Source: Collinsella sp.
Lineage (GTDB): Bacteria; Actinomycetota; Coriobacteriia; Coriobacteriales; Coriobacteriaceae
NCBI GenBank assembly: GCA_019414025.1
Contig: DXMU01000019.1
Location: 1 to 64,000 of the forward strand
Length of the DNA: 64,000 nt
Reading direction: 5' to 3'
The notes under the pieces: model-generated
Databases searched by the model: none
What the model saw: only the letters and a program-made list of their open reading frames with translations
What the model was told of the DNA's origin: nothing
Translations under genes and position numbers: made by a program
Shown: positions 16,614 through 24,592 of the stretch, in pieces
How positions within the stretch are numbered: position 1 is the first letter of the stretch
Layout of the letters: each line of letters opens with the position of its first letter

Positions 16614-17144
16614 ATGAATATCGTTGTATTGAGTGGTAGCCCGCGTAAGGGCGCCAATACCGACACCATGGTCGAGGCCTTTGCCGAGACCGCGCGTGAG
16701 GGCGGCAATACGGTCGAAGTCGTCCGCGTTGCCAGCAAGAAGATCGCTGGTTGCCTGGGATGTCAGTACTGCTTTACCCATGAGGGCACCTGTGTGCAGA
16801 AGGATGACATGGCTGACGTGATCGAGTCGCTGAAAGGCGCCAATATGGTTGTCTTCGCTTCGCCTATCTACTGGTTTGATATCACTGCGCAGGAAAAGAC
16901 CGCCATCGACCGCCTGTACGCCTTCGGTGCCACGGGTTTCCCGTTCACCAAGACGGCCCTTTTGCTCGATAGCCACAGCGAGGGCGTCTATGATGCGGCT
17001 ATCGCTATGTACAAGTCGGCCTGCGCATACTGCAAGTGGGAGGACCAGGGCATTGTCACCATCAGCGGTATGACCGAGCGCGACAGCATGGCATCGTCGC
17101 CCAAGTTGGAAGAGGTGCGAGAGCTCGCTCGCAAGCTCGCCTAA
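16614..17144 (+). CDS. Flavodoxin-family NAD(P)H-dependent oxidoreductase
   Basis: A 176-residue flavodoxin-fold protein. The FMN phosphate loop is LSGSPRKGANTDTMVEAF (residues 5-22). The cysteine cluster GCLGCQYCFTHEGTC (about 46-60) precedes FASPIYWFDITAQEKTAIDR (about 82-101). This is the same family as the protein at 11840-12379 but clearly a separate lineage. The start has GGGAGAGGG upstream. Likely role is two-electron reduction of quinones or similar electrophiles in the cytosol. It stands alone, 198 bp from the TetR gene. Confidence 0.87.
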   Translation: MNIVVLSGSPRKGANTDTMVEAFAETAREGGNTVEVVRVASKKIAGCLGCQYCFTHEGTCVQKDDMADVIESLKGANMVVFASPIYWFDITAQEKTAIDRLYAFGATGFPFTKTALLLDSHSEGVYDAAIAMYKSACAYCKWEDQGIVTISGMTERDSMASSPKLEEVRELARKLA

Positions 17145-17324
17145 GGACAAGAAGAGCGCATGGCAATCGGTGTTGGTGGAAATGCTTGCAATCCTTATCA
17201 AGAGATAGGGGTGCATTCCCTCAAGTGCCGTATAGAACAATTTTTAAACGCAGAAAAATAACTGAAAACAAATTAATCCTCGTTAAAATATTGTCAAACA
17301 GAAGTTCATGAGGGAAGGTTGCGT

Positions 17325-18614
17325 ATGCGTCGCAAGGCAGACGAGCTCCTTAGGGAATGGCGAGACAGGGCTGATAGAAAACCTTTGCTGGTCAAAGGCG
17401 TGCGCCAGTGTGGCAAGACCTATCTGCTCAGAACGTACGCCCAGGATCTTTTCGAATCGGTTGTCTACGTTAATCTTGAGAACGACCGGTCGGCGCGAGC
17501 GGATTTTTCGGGCGGTCTTGACCCTCATTCGATCGTACGTGCGATCGAGGCTCGTACGGGACAGCGTATCGTGCCTGGCAAAACCTTACTGTTCATTGAC
17601 GAGATCCAGGCATGCGAGGAAGCGCTCACTTCCCTTAAATACTTTTGCGAAGATGCTCCCGAGTATTACGTTGCGGCTGCTGGGTCGCTTCTTGGGGTTG
17701 CCATTAACCATCAGTCGTATTCGTTCCCCGTCGGAAAGACCGACTTGATTGAGATGACTCCACTCGATTTCGAGGAGTTTCTCTGGGCGATGGGGCACGA
17801 CCAGCTGGTCGACGAGATACGCTCATCATTCGAGATAATGGGTCCTCTTGCGCCAAGCCTTCATGAAAAGGCGCTTGGGCTCTATCGACAGTATCTTGTT
17901 GTTGGCGGAATGCCCGAGGCGGTCCAAACGTACATCGATGATCAGTCAATCATTGATGTGGCCGAAAAGCATCGGATTATTCTCGACGGATATTCCGCCG
18001 ACACCAATAAATATGCTGATGAACGCTTGAGCGCAAAGACGCGTGCGTGCTTCGATTCCATTCCACAGCAGCTTGCCAAAGAGAATCGTAAATTTCAATA
18101 CAAGGTAGTGCGAGCGGGGGGCAATGCGTCTCTCTTTGGAGATGCTCTCGATTGGCTTGTATTGTCGGGTACGGTGGCGCGCTGCAGCCTAGTCGGGCAG
18201 ATCGAAAGCCCCTTAGAGGCCTTCGTTAACCCTTCTGCTTTTAAAATCTATCAGGCGGATACAGGGCTGCTCGTCTCCAAGGCCGGTGCTCAACGCGCCG
18301 ATATTCTTGCCGGTATCGGCGGCACATTCATGGGTGCACTTACCGAAAACTACGTTGCCCAACAGCTTTCAGCCATGGGCTATCCGCTGCATTATTGGGC
18401 GCGAGATAATCGTGCGGAAATCGACTTTGTAGTAGAGAAGCAGGGATGCTTGTCGGCGATTGAAGTCAAGGCGGGAGAGAACACAAGATCTCGAAGCCTG
18501 TCCTCACTTAAAAAGACCCGTCCGGGCGTGCGCCTTATCAGGCTATCGACTAAGCCCTTTGGAATGAATGATGGGCTTATGTCTGTTCCACTTTATGCGG
18601 CATTTTGTCTATAG
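17325..18614 (+). CDS. AAA+ ATPase with DUF4143 C-terminal domain
   Basis: A 429-residue protein of the AAA_14/DUF4143 type. The Walker A variant is KGVRQCGKTYLLR (about residues 25-37, with Cys in the usual place of Arg or Ser), and the Walker B is KTLLFIDEIQACEEAL (about 86-101). The sensor-like AAGSLLGVA lies near residue 118. The C-terminal DUF4143 part ends with a PD-(D/E)XK-like fold motif, REIDFVVE then AIEVKAG (written here as AEIDFVVEKQG and LSAIEVKAGE). The family is very common in gut bacteria and its function is unsettled. ATG 17325 follows GGGAAGG; TTG 17319 is less likely. It ends in a bidirectional terminator shared with the topoisomerase gene. Confidence 0.88.
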   Translation: MRRKADELLREWRDRADRKPLLVKGVRQCGKTYLLRTYAQDLFESVVYVNLENDRSARADFSGGLDPHSIVRAIEARTGQRIVPGKTLLFIDEIQACEEALTSLKYFCEDAPEYYVAAAGSLLGVAINHQSYSFPVGKTDLIEMTPLDFEEFLWAMGHDQLVDEIRSSFEIMGPLAPSLHEKALGLYRQYLVVGGMPEAVQTYIDDQSIIDVAEKHRIILDGYSADTNKYADERLSAKTRACFDSIPQQLAKENRKFQYKVVRAGGNASLFGDALDWLVLSGTVARCSLVGQIESPLEAFVNPSAFKIYQADTGLLVSKAGAQRADILAGIGGTFMGALTENYVAQQLSAMGYPLHYWARDNRAEIDFVVEKQGCLSAIEVKAGENTRSRSLSSLKKTRPGVRLIRLSTKPFGMNDGLMSVPLYAAFCL

Positions 18615-18636
18615 GGATGATGCTGCCGTAATGCAT

Positions 18637-18673
18637 GGGGCCCGGAGCGCGATGTTGCTGCGCTCCGGGCCCC
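18637..18673. terminator. Bidirectional terminator
   Basis: GGGGCCCGGAGCGC (18637-18650) pairs perfectly with GCGCTCCGGGCCCC (18660-18673), a 14-bp stem with a 9-base loop, between the convergent DUF4143 and ParC-like genes. Confidence 0.85.
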
Positions 18674-18712
18674 GCTGCTTTGTACAACCATGACGGTTTG
18701 GCCACCGTTGTT

Positions 18713-20953
18713 TTAGTCAAACAGACTCGGCATGTCGTTTTCCTTCATGAGGGCACCGGCAGAGGGCAGGCTCTGCGCGGTAAACTTTTCGGCCGAGACG
18801 CCGGCGCCAAGGATCTCCTCGGTTGTGCCGACGGTGGTGACCGAGCGGCCCTTCTTTGCCGTAAAGGCCTGGACGCCCTGCGTGTTGGTAGTCGTCTTGG
18901 TCTTGAGCAGCGACGTGTTGAAGTTCATCAGGCGATAGTCGCTCGAGACCAGCGCGATGTCGCGGTCCTCCTTGAGCACCTGCGCATACAGCAGCTTGCT
19001 GCCGCCGTAGATGGCGTTCTTAAGGCGCTTGCGGTTGGTCTTGGTAACGTATCCAGAAAGCGCGACACGCACCACGCGGCCGTTCTCAAAGACGAACAGC
19101 ACGTCGGCCTTGTAGTCCTCGGGGTCGATGACCCAGATGACGCTCTCGTCGGGTTCCATCTCGAGATCGGTCGGAAGGTACGAGCCCAGCTGGGCCGACT
19201 TGGTATCCTCAAACGCCGCGACCTTGCACTTGTACACCTGGCTCTTGTTGGTAAAGACCAGCAGCTCGTGCGTGTTGGAGGACGGGAACTCGATAAAGGG
19301 TTTGTCGCCGTCCTTGTACTTGAGCGTGGTCGCCTTCTTGAGCACGCGGTCCGTCATCTTCTTGAGGTAGCCATCGCGCGAAAGCATGATGGTAACCGGG
19401 TACTCCTCGACCTCGGGCTCCAAGCTTACCTCGATAACCTCATGGGGCTCGATCCTGCCCGTGCGGCGCGGCATCACGTACTTCTTGTTAACCGCGGCCA
19501 GCTCGTCGCTGATGACCTTCTTGATGTTGTCCTCGCTCGAGAGGATCTCCTCGAGTTCGGCGATCTCACCCTCGAGCTTGGCGATGTCCTTGGTGCGGTT
19601 GAGGATGTACTCCTCGTTGATGTTGCGGAGCTTGAGCTCGGCGACAAACTCGGCCTGGGTCTCGTCGATGTCGAAACCCCTCATAAGGTTGGGTACAACC
19701 TCTGCCTCGAGCTTAGTGCCGCGGATGATGGCGATGGCCTTGTCGATGTCGAGCAGAATTGCCTCAAGGCCGTGCAGCAGGTGCAGGCGCTCGGACTTTT
19801 TGCCCAGGTCAAAGTTAATGTGGCGACGCGTGGACTCAATACGCCACTTGACCCACTCGTGCAGAATCTGGCGCACGCCCATAACACGGGGATAGCCGTC
19901 GACGAGCACGTTGAAGTTGCACGAGAACGAATCCTGCAGCGTGGTCGAGCGATAGAGCTTGGCCATGAGCTTGTCGGGGTCGACACCGCGCTTAAGGTCG
20001 ATGGCGATACGCAGACCCGAAAGGTCGGTTTCATCGCGGATGTCAGCGATCTCTTTGACCTTGCCCTCCTTGGAGAGCTTGACGATGCGCTCGATGATGA
20101 CATCGGTCTTGGTGGTGTAGGGAATCTCGTACACCTCGATGATGCGCTCTTCGGGAATCCAGCGCCAGCGGGAGCGAATCTGGAAGCTGCCAAGACCGGT
20201 CTCGATGATCTTCTCCATCTCCTCGCGGCGGTAGATAATCTCGCCGCCGGTCGAGAAATCGGGCATGGGCATGTACTCGAGCAGGTCGCAGTCGGGGTCC
20301 TTCAGGTAGTGCATCGTGGCGGTGCAGACCTCGTTGAGGTTGAAACCGCAGATGTCGGACGCCATAGCGACGCCGATGCCCTTGTTGGCCGAGACGAGGA
20401 TGTTGGGGAACGTGGTGGGCAGCAGGCGCGGCTCCTTCATGGCGCCGTCGTAGCTGTCGACGAAGTCGACCGGGTCCTTGTCGATGTCCTTGAAGATCTC
20501 GGCGCTGATGGGGGAGAGCTTGGCCTCGGTATAACGAGAGGCGGCGTAGCTCAGGTCGCCCGAATAGTACTTGCCAAAGTTGCCCTTCGACTCCACGAAG
20601 GGGGCAAGCAGCGCCTCGTTGCCCGTCGCCAGGCGCACCATCGTTTCGTAGATCGCGGCATCGCCGTGCGGGTTGAGCTTCATGGTCTGGCCCACGATGT
20701 TGGCGCTCTTCTGGCGCTCGCCCTTGAGCAGACCCATCTTGTACATGGTGTAGAGCAGCTTGCGATGCGAGGGCTTAAAGCCATCAATCTCGGGGAATGC
20801 GCGCGAGACGTTGACGCTCATGGCGTAGGGCATGTAGTTGACCTCGAGCGTCTGCGTGATCGGCTGGTCGGTGACCTCGGAGTGCAGGCCGATGACGTTC
20901 TCGGCGTTGACCTGCTTTTTCTTTGGCTGGTTCTTCGTCTTCTTCTTTGCCAC
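18713..20953 (-). CDS. parC: Type IIA topoisomerase subunit A, ParC/GyrA-like
   Basis: A 746-residue breakage-reunion subunit. It carries the winged-helix region with the active-site tyrosine in AASRYTEAKLS (about residue 139), the tower domain with long coiled coil (KLEGEIAELEEILSSEDNIK) and a C-terminal beta-propeller with repeats such as KSQVYKCKVAAF. No clear GyrA-box (QRRGGKG) was seen, which favours topoisomerase IV over gyrase. In the quinolone region the usual HGDS-AVYD reads HGDAAIYE, with Ala at the Ser83-equivalent and Glu at 87. It is downstream of the B subunit by 45 bp on the same strand, one operon. In this class of bacteria the main gyrase genes lie near dnaA, so this is a second enzyme. 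The symbol is by family and could be annotated gyrA-like. Confidence 0.88.
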   Translation of the reverse strand: MAKKKTKNQPKKKQVNAENVIGLHSEVTDQPITQTLEVNYMPYAMSVNVSRAFPEIDGFKPSHRKLLYTMYKMGLLKGERQKSANIVGQTMKLNPHGDAAIYETMVRLATGNEALLAPFVESKGNFGKYYSGDLSYAASRYTEAKLSPISAEIFKDIDKDPVDFVDSYDGAMKEPRLLPTTFPNILVSANKGIGVAMASDICGFNLNEVCTATMHYLKDPDCDLLEYMPMPDFSTGGEIIYRREEMEKIIETGLGSFQIRSRWRWIPEERIIEVYEIPYTTKTDVIIERIVKLSKEGKVKEIADIRDETDLSGLRIAIDLKRGVDPDKLMAKLYRSTTLQDSFSCNFNVLVDGYPRVMGVRQILHEWVKWRIESTRRHINFDLGKKSERLHLLHGLEAILLDIDKAIAIIRGTKLEAEVVPNLMRGFDIDETQAEFVAELKLRNINEEYILNRTKDIAKLEGEIAELEEILSSEDNIKKVISDELAAVNKKYVMPRRTGRIEPHEVIEVSLEPEVEEYPVTIMLSRDGYLKKMTDRVLKKATTLKYKDGDKPFIEFPSSNTHELLVFTNKSQVYKCKVAAFEDTKSAQLGSYLPTDLEMEPDESVIWVIDPEDYKADVLFVFENGRVVRVALSGYVTKTNRKRLKNAIYGGSKLLYAQVLKEDRDIALVSSDYRLMNFNTSLLKTKTTTNTQGVQAFTAKKGRSVTTVGTTEEILGAGVSAEKFTAQSLPSAGALMKENDMPSLFD

Positions 20954-20998
20954 GATTTCCTCTTGAACTTCTTATGGGCCGTCGTTATCGATTTGCTG

Positions 20999-22996
20999 CT
21001 ATTGCAGGTCCAGCTGGTCCAGGTATTCCTTGCCGTGCTCGGAGATATGGCGCTTGCGGCCCGCCTCGTCGTTGCCCAGCAACAGGTTGAACATGGTTTC
21101 CATCTTGGTGACGTCCTCGGGCTCCACCTTGATCAGGCGGCGCGTCTCGGGGTTCATGGTGGTGAGCCACATCATGTCCGGATCGTTCTCACCAAGACCC
21201 TTGGAGCGGTTGATGGAGCACTTCTGGTCGCCGATCTCCTTGAGGATGCCGTTCTTCTCGAGCTCGGTGTAGGCAAAGTAGGTCTTCTCTTTGCAGTTGA
21301 TCTCGTAGAGCGGCGACTCGGCGATATACACGTAGCCCTCGTCGATAAGTGTGGGCACCAGGCGGTAGAGCATGGTGAGCACGAGCGTGCGGATGTGGTA
21401 GCCGTCGACGTCGGCGTCCGTACAGATGATGACCTTGTTCCAGTTGAGGTTGTCCAGGTCAAAGGCACCAAGGTTCTTGATGCGCTTGTCCTTGATCTCT
21501 ACGCCGCAGCCCAGCACGCGCATAAGGTCCATGATGATGTCGGACTTAAAGATGCGCGGGTAGTCCTCCTTCAGGCAGTTGAGGATCTTGCCGCGGACGG
21601 GCATAACACCCTGGAACTCGGCGTCGCGCGACGTGCGGATGGCGCCTGCTGCCGAGTCGCCCTCTACGATGTAGATCTCGCGACGGTTCTTGTCCTTGGA
21701 GCGGCAGTCGATGAACTTCTGCACGCGGTTGGCCATGTCGGTCTTTTGCTGCAGGTTGGTCTTGATGCTCTGGCGCGTCTTTTCGGCATTCTCACGCGAG
21801 CGCTTGTTGATGAGCACCTGCTCCATGATCTTGTTGGCGGCGTCTTTGTTCTCGATCAGATAGGTCGAGAGGCGCTCCTTAAAGAATGCTGTCATCGCCT
21901 GCTGGATAAAGCGGTTGTTGATGGCCTTCTTGGTCTGGTTTTCGTAGGACGTCTGGGTGGAGAAGCAGTTGGTCACCAGTACCAGGCAGTCCTGGACGTC
22001 TTGCCACTTAATGCCGCTCTCGTTTTTGTTGTACTTGCCCTGTTGCTTGATGTAGGCATCGATGGCGCTGGTCAGAGCGCTGCGGGCCGCCTTCTCGGGC
22101 GAGCCACCGTTCTCGAGCCACGATGAGTTGTGGTAATACTCCTGCATCATGAAGGTGCGCGAGAAGCACATGCACGCGGTGATCTTTACGTTGTAGTCGG
22201 GCAGGTCCTCGCGGTCGCGACCGCGGCGGTCGGCCTCGATAAAGAAGGGCTCAGTAAGGTAGTCGGTACCGACCTTCTCGAGCACATAGTCCTCGATGCC
22301 CTTGGGATAGCAAAAATCCTCTTCGGAAAACTCGCCGTCGTCGCCCTCGATGCGCAGGCGGAAGGTCACGTTGGCGTTAACCACGGCCTGGCGGCGCATG
22401 GTCTCGCGATACCAGTCGTGGGGAATGCTGATCGAGGTAAAGACCTCAAGATCGGGGCGCCACTTGATGGTGGTGCCGGTGCGGTCCTCGTCGCTGGGCT
22501 CGATCTCGAGCGCCTTCTTTTTGGCGCCGACGACCTTGCCTTTCTTAAAGTGCAGAGAGTACTTGTTACCGTCGCGCCAAACGGTGACGTCCATGTACTC
22601 GGAAGCGTACTGGGTCGCGCACGAGCCCAGGCCGTTGGTGCCGAGCGAGAAGTCGTAGTCGCCGCCCTGGTTGTTGTTGTACTTGCCGCCGGCGTAGAGC
22701 TCGCAAAAGACGAGCTCCCAGTTAAAGCGCTTCTCGGAAGGGTTCCAGTCGAGTGGGCAGCCGCGGCCGTTGTCCTCTACCTGAATGGAGCCATCGCGAA
22801 AGGCGGTAAGGATGATGAGCTTGCCGTAGCCCTGGCGCGCCTCGTCAACGGCGTTGGACAGGATCTCGAAGGCGGCATGTGCGCAGCCGTCGAGCCCGTC
22901 CGAGCCAAAGATGACGGCGGGGCGCAGGCGTACGCGCTCCTCGTCCTTGAGCTGACGAATACTGTCGTTACCATAGTTTGCGGTGTTTTTTGCCAT
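20999..22996 (-). CDS. parE: Type IIA topoisomerase subunit B, ParE/GyrB-like
   Basis: A 665-residue ATPase subunit. GHKL motifs: EILSNAVDEARQGYG, VEDNGRGCP and SLGTNGLGSCATQYA. The TOPRIM domain has IVEGDSAAGAIRTSRD, PVRGKILN and the metal-binding CTDADVDGYHIRTL. The tail NLLLGNDEAGRKRHISEHG is typical of the family C-terminus. It forms a heterotetramer with the downstream ParC-like subunit to pass one duplex through another using ATP. Start ATG 22996 is followed by a short polar lead. A large open frame on the opposite strand across both subunits is an antisense shadow. Confidence 0.9.
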   Translation of the reverse strand: MAKNTANYGNDSIRQLKDEERVRLRPAVIFGSDGLDGCAHAAFEILSNAVDEARQGYGKLIILTAFRDGSIQVEDNGRGCPLDWNPSEKRFNWELVFCELYAGGKYNNNQGGDYDFSLGTNGLGSCATQYASEYMDVTVWRDGNKYSLHFKKGKVVGAKKKALEIEPSDEDRTGTTIKWRPDLEVFTSISIPHDWYRETMRRQAVVNANVTFRLRIEGDDGEFSEEDFCYPKGIEDYVLEKVGTDYLTEPFFIEADRRGRDREDLPDYNVKITACMCFSRTFMMQEYYHNSSWLENGGSPEKAARSALTSAIDAYIKQQGKYNKNESGIKWQDVQDCLVLVTNCFSTQTSYENQTKKAINNRFIQQAMTAFFKERLSTYLIENKDAANKIMEQVLINKRSRENAEKTRQSIKTNLQQKTDMANRVQKFIDCRSKDKNRREIYIVEGDSAAGAIRTSRDAEFQGVMPVRGKILNCLKEDYPRIFKSDIIMDLMRVLGCGVEIKDKRIKNLGAFDLDNLNWNKVIICTDADVDGYHIRTLVLTMLYRLVPTLIDEGYVYIAESPLYEINCKEKTYFAYTELEKNGILKEIGDQKCSINRSKGLGENDPDMMWLTTMNPETRRLIKVEPEDVTKMETMFNLLLGNDEAGRKRHISEHGKEYLDQLDLQ

Positions 22997-23463
22997 ACTC
23001 GCTCTCTCGGTGCTCCTTTGCTGCGTTTAAGTCATATAGATAGTCAAGGTAGCATAGCCCAGCCCACAGACGATTCCACCCAACACGAAATCCATCGAAC
23101 AATCGTTCGGAATTTGGTGGAACAGCGTTTACTCGGACAAAACCGAGTCGGTTCTGTCCGAGTAAGTTTGAAGGCGGTCGAATGCGTCCTGCTACGTTTG
23201 CGGTTGGATGCGTTTGTCAAAAACGTGCCATGCGGATTGTTGGATTGAATCGAACATTGGGACAGGCGTCTCATTTTATGGGCCGAGGGCGTGCGTATAC
23301 GAGTCTTTTTGGTCCATAGGGGATGCTGGGCGGTTGCTAGTTGGGCCACGGGTCACTTCGCCGGCGCTGCTTTTCGCCATACGCTCATAGTGGAGGCCGA
23401 TGCCACGGAGTCGACTTGGGACTCGGGCAACGGATGAGCTGTAAGCCGAAAGGAGCGGTGAGG
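22997..23463. other. 467-bp gap with a 35-bp palindrome
   Basis: No gene was found. The parE promoter must lie near 23000-23060. At 23130-23164 TACTCGGACA and AACCGA pair with TCGGTT and TGTCCGAGTA to form a nearly perfect hairpin of about 17 bp interrupted by a single A/C mismatch. It lacks a T-tract and could be an operator or repeat. Confidence 0.5.
23130..23164. repeat. Long near-perfect palindrome upstream of the lipoprotein gene
   Basis: Outer arms TACTCGGACA (23130-23139) and TGTCCGAGTA (23155-23164) enclose inner arms AACCGA and TCGGTT. The structure is between divergent promoters of parE and the lipoprotein gene. Confidence 0.6.
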
Positions 23464-24480
23464 ATGATGAAGCCCATGACGAAGAAGCTGCTGTTAGGAA
23501 TTCCCACCGTGACGCTTTCGGCCGTGCTGGCTTGCACGCTTACCGGTTGCGGCGGAAATGCGCCGAGTGGCTCGGCTGGCAGCTCGGGCGGCGGCAGTGC
23601 TCCCGTAGAGAAGAAGGCCTATGAGTCGCAGACGGTCGAGGTAGCTGGTATAACCTATGAGTCGGTAGCCCACGGTACGTTCTATCGCGGCGACGCTAAG
23701 CTGCAGGACGGCTTTTACCTGCACGTCAAGATCACCAACAACAATGCAAAGAACAGGACGTTTAGCTCCTTTAACGTGCATGCTGCCCAGGGCGATCTTG
23801 AGGCAGGCGACCCGTTGTTTACTTCCGGCAAGGCGGCCGTGCTCGATTACGTTGCAAGCGAGGCTCCCGATGAGCTTCACGAGGGCATCGATCTTTCCGA
23901 GAGGCCAGATATCGGTCCGGGCGAGACTGTTGAGTACGTGTATTTCTGGGCGCCCAAGACGGCGTACTACGGGCCCATCACTGTCGAGTTCGTAGATGCT
24001 TACGCCCCCGCCAAGAATCATGAGGCCATGCACTTTGACACCACGGGGTGCGAGACCAAGGAGTTCAAGGCGGCCGGCGGTGTGGCCGATTCTGGTGACG
24101 CGGCCAATATGACCGGCATCGATTGCGCATCGTACAGTATCGAGGCCGCCGATGGGTACACGCTGGATTCGTCCAGCGAAGAGCACGAAAAGGCAGACTT
24201 CTTCCACGACGAGACTGGAGGACGCTTGCACATCAGCATCTTCCCGCGCTCGCCGGAGGAAGAGGTTGCAAGCCTAGAGCAGGTCTACGAAGGCAAGGAG
24301 ACAACAACCGACCAGGTCGAGTACAACGGCATAACGTGGCTGCGCTTTACCGGTCCCGACAACGGCCATACGCTGTTTGCGACGGCTCCCGCAACGGGTG
24401 AAACCGTCCGCGTGTCGATTGGCTGGAAGATCGATTGGGACGCCGCCGTGCCCATGATGGAGGCGCTAAAGCTCAAGTAG
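23464..24480 (+). CDS. Secreted lipoprotein with DUF5067/DUF4352-like domain
   Basis: A 338-residue protein that begins with a lysine-rich start, a hydrophobic core and the lipobox LACTLTGC (Cys near residue 22), so it is anchored outside the membrane. A Ser/Gly linker follows. Residues about 50-180 resemble immunoglobulin-like DUF5067/DUF4352 domains (GFYLHVKITNNNAKNRTFSS, then GETVEYVYFW). The C-terminal part is a separate unknown module (SYSIEAADGYTLDSSSEEHE) possibly a second beta domain. ATG 23464 was chosen over upstream starts because AAGGAG stands about eight bases upstream and the signal peptide begins there. Function unknown; no operon partner. Confidence 0.8.
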   Translation: MMKPMTKKLLLGIPTVTLSAVLACTLTGCGGNAPSGSAGSSGGGSAPVEKKAYESQTVEVAGITYESVAHGTFYRGDAKLQDGFYLHVKITNNNAKNRTFSSFNVHAAQGDLEAGDPLFTSGKAAVLDYVASEAPDELHEGIDLSERPDIGPGETVEYVYFWAPKTAYYGPITVEFVDAYAPAKNHEAMHFDTTGCETKEFKAAGGVADSGDAANMTGIDCASYSIEAADGYTLDSSSEEHEKADFFHDETGGRLHISIFPRSPEEEVASLEQVYEGKETTTDQVEYNGITWLRFTGPDNGHTLFATAPATGETVRVSIGWKIDWDAAVPMMEALKLK

Positions 24481-24508
24481 CGCTGTGATTCCCATGTCAG
24501 GCGACTCA

Positions 24509-24544
24509 GGGCTGGCTCCGAGTTATCGGGGCCAGCCCTTTTTT
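24509..24544 (+). terminator. Rho-independent terminator
   Basis: GGGCTGGC (24509-24516) pairs with GCCAGCCC (24531-24538) followed by six T, directly after the lipoprotein gene and before the convergent surface-protein gene. Confidence 0.85.
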
Positions 24545-24592
24545 GATGTTCGATGAGCCGAGTCGGCGTCTCTCGCAAAGGTAATTTAGGAG

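Noticed and set aside
18635..23248. Very long plus-strand open frames (1163 and 372 codons) across the topoisomerase operon
   Set aside because: They are antisense shadows of parC and parE, caused by strong GC third-position bias. The minus strand has all family motifs; the plus frames are low-complexity Leu/Val/Asp repeats with no ribosome binding site.
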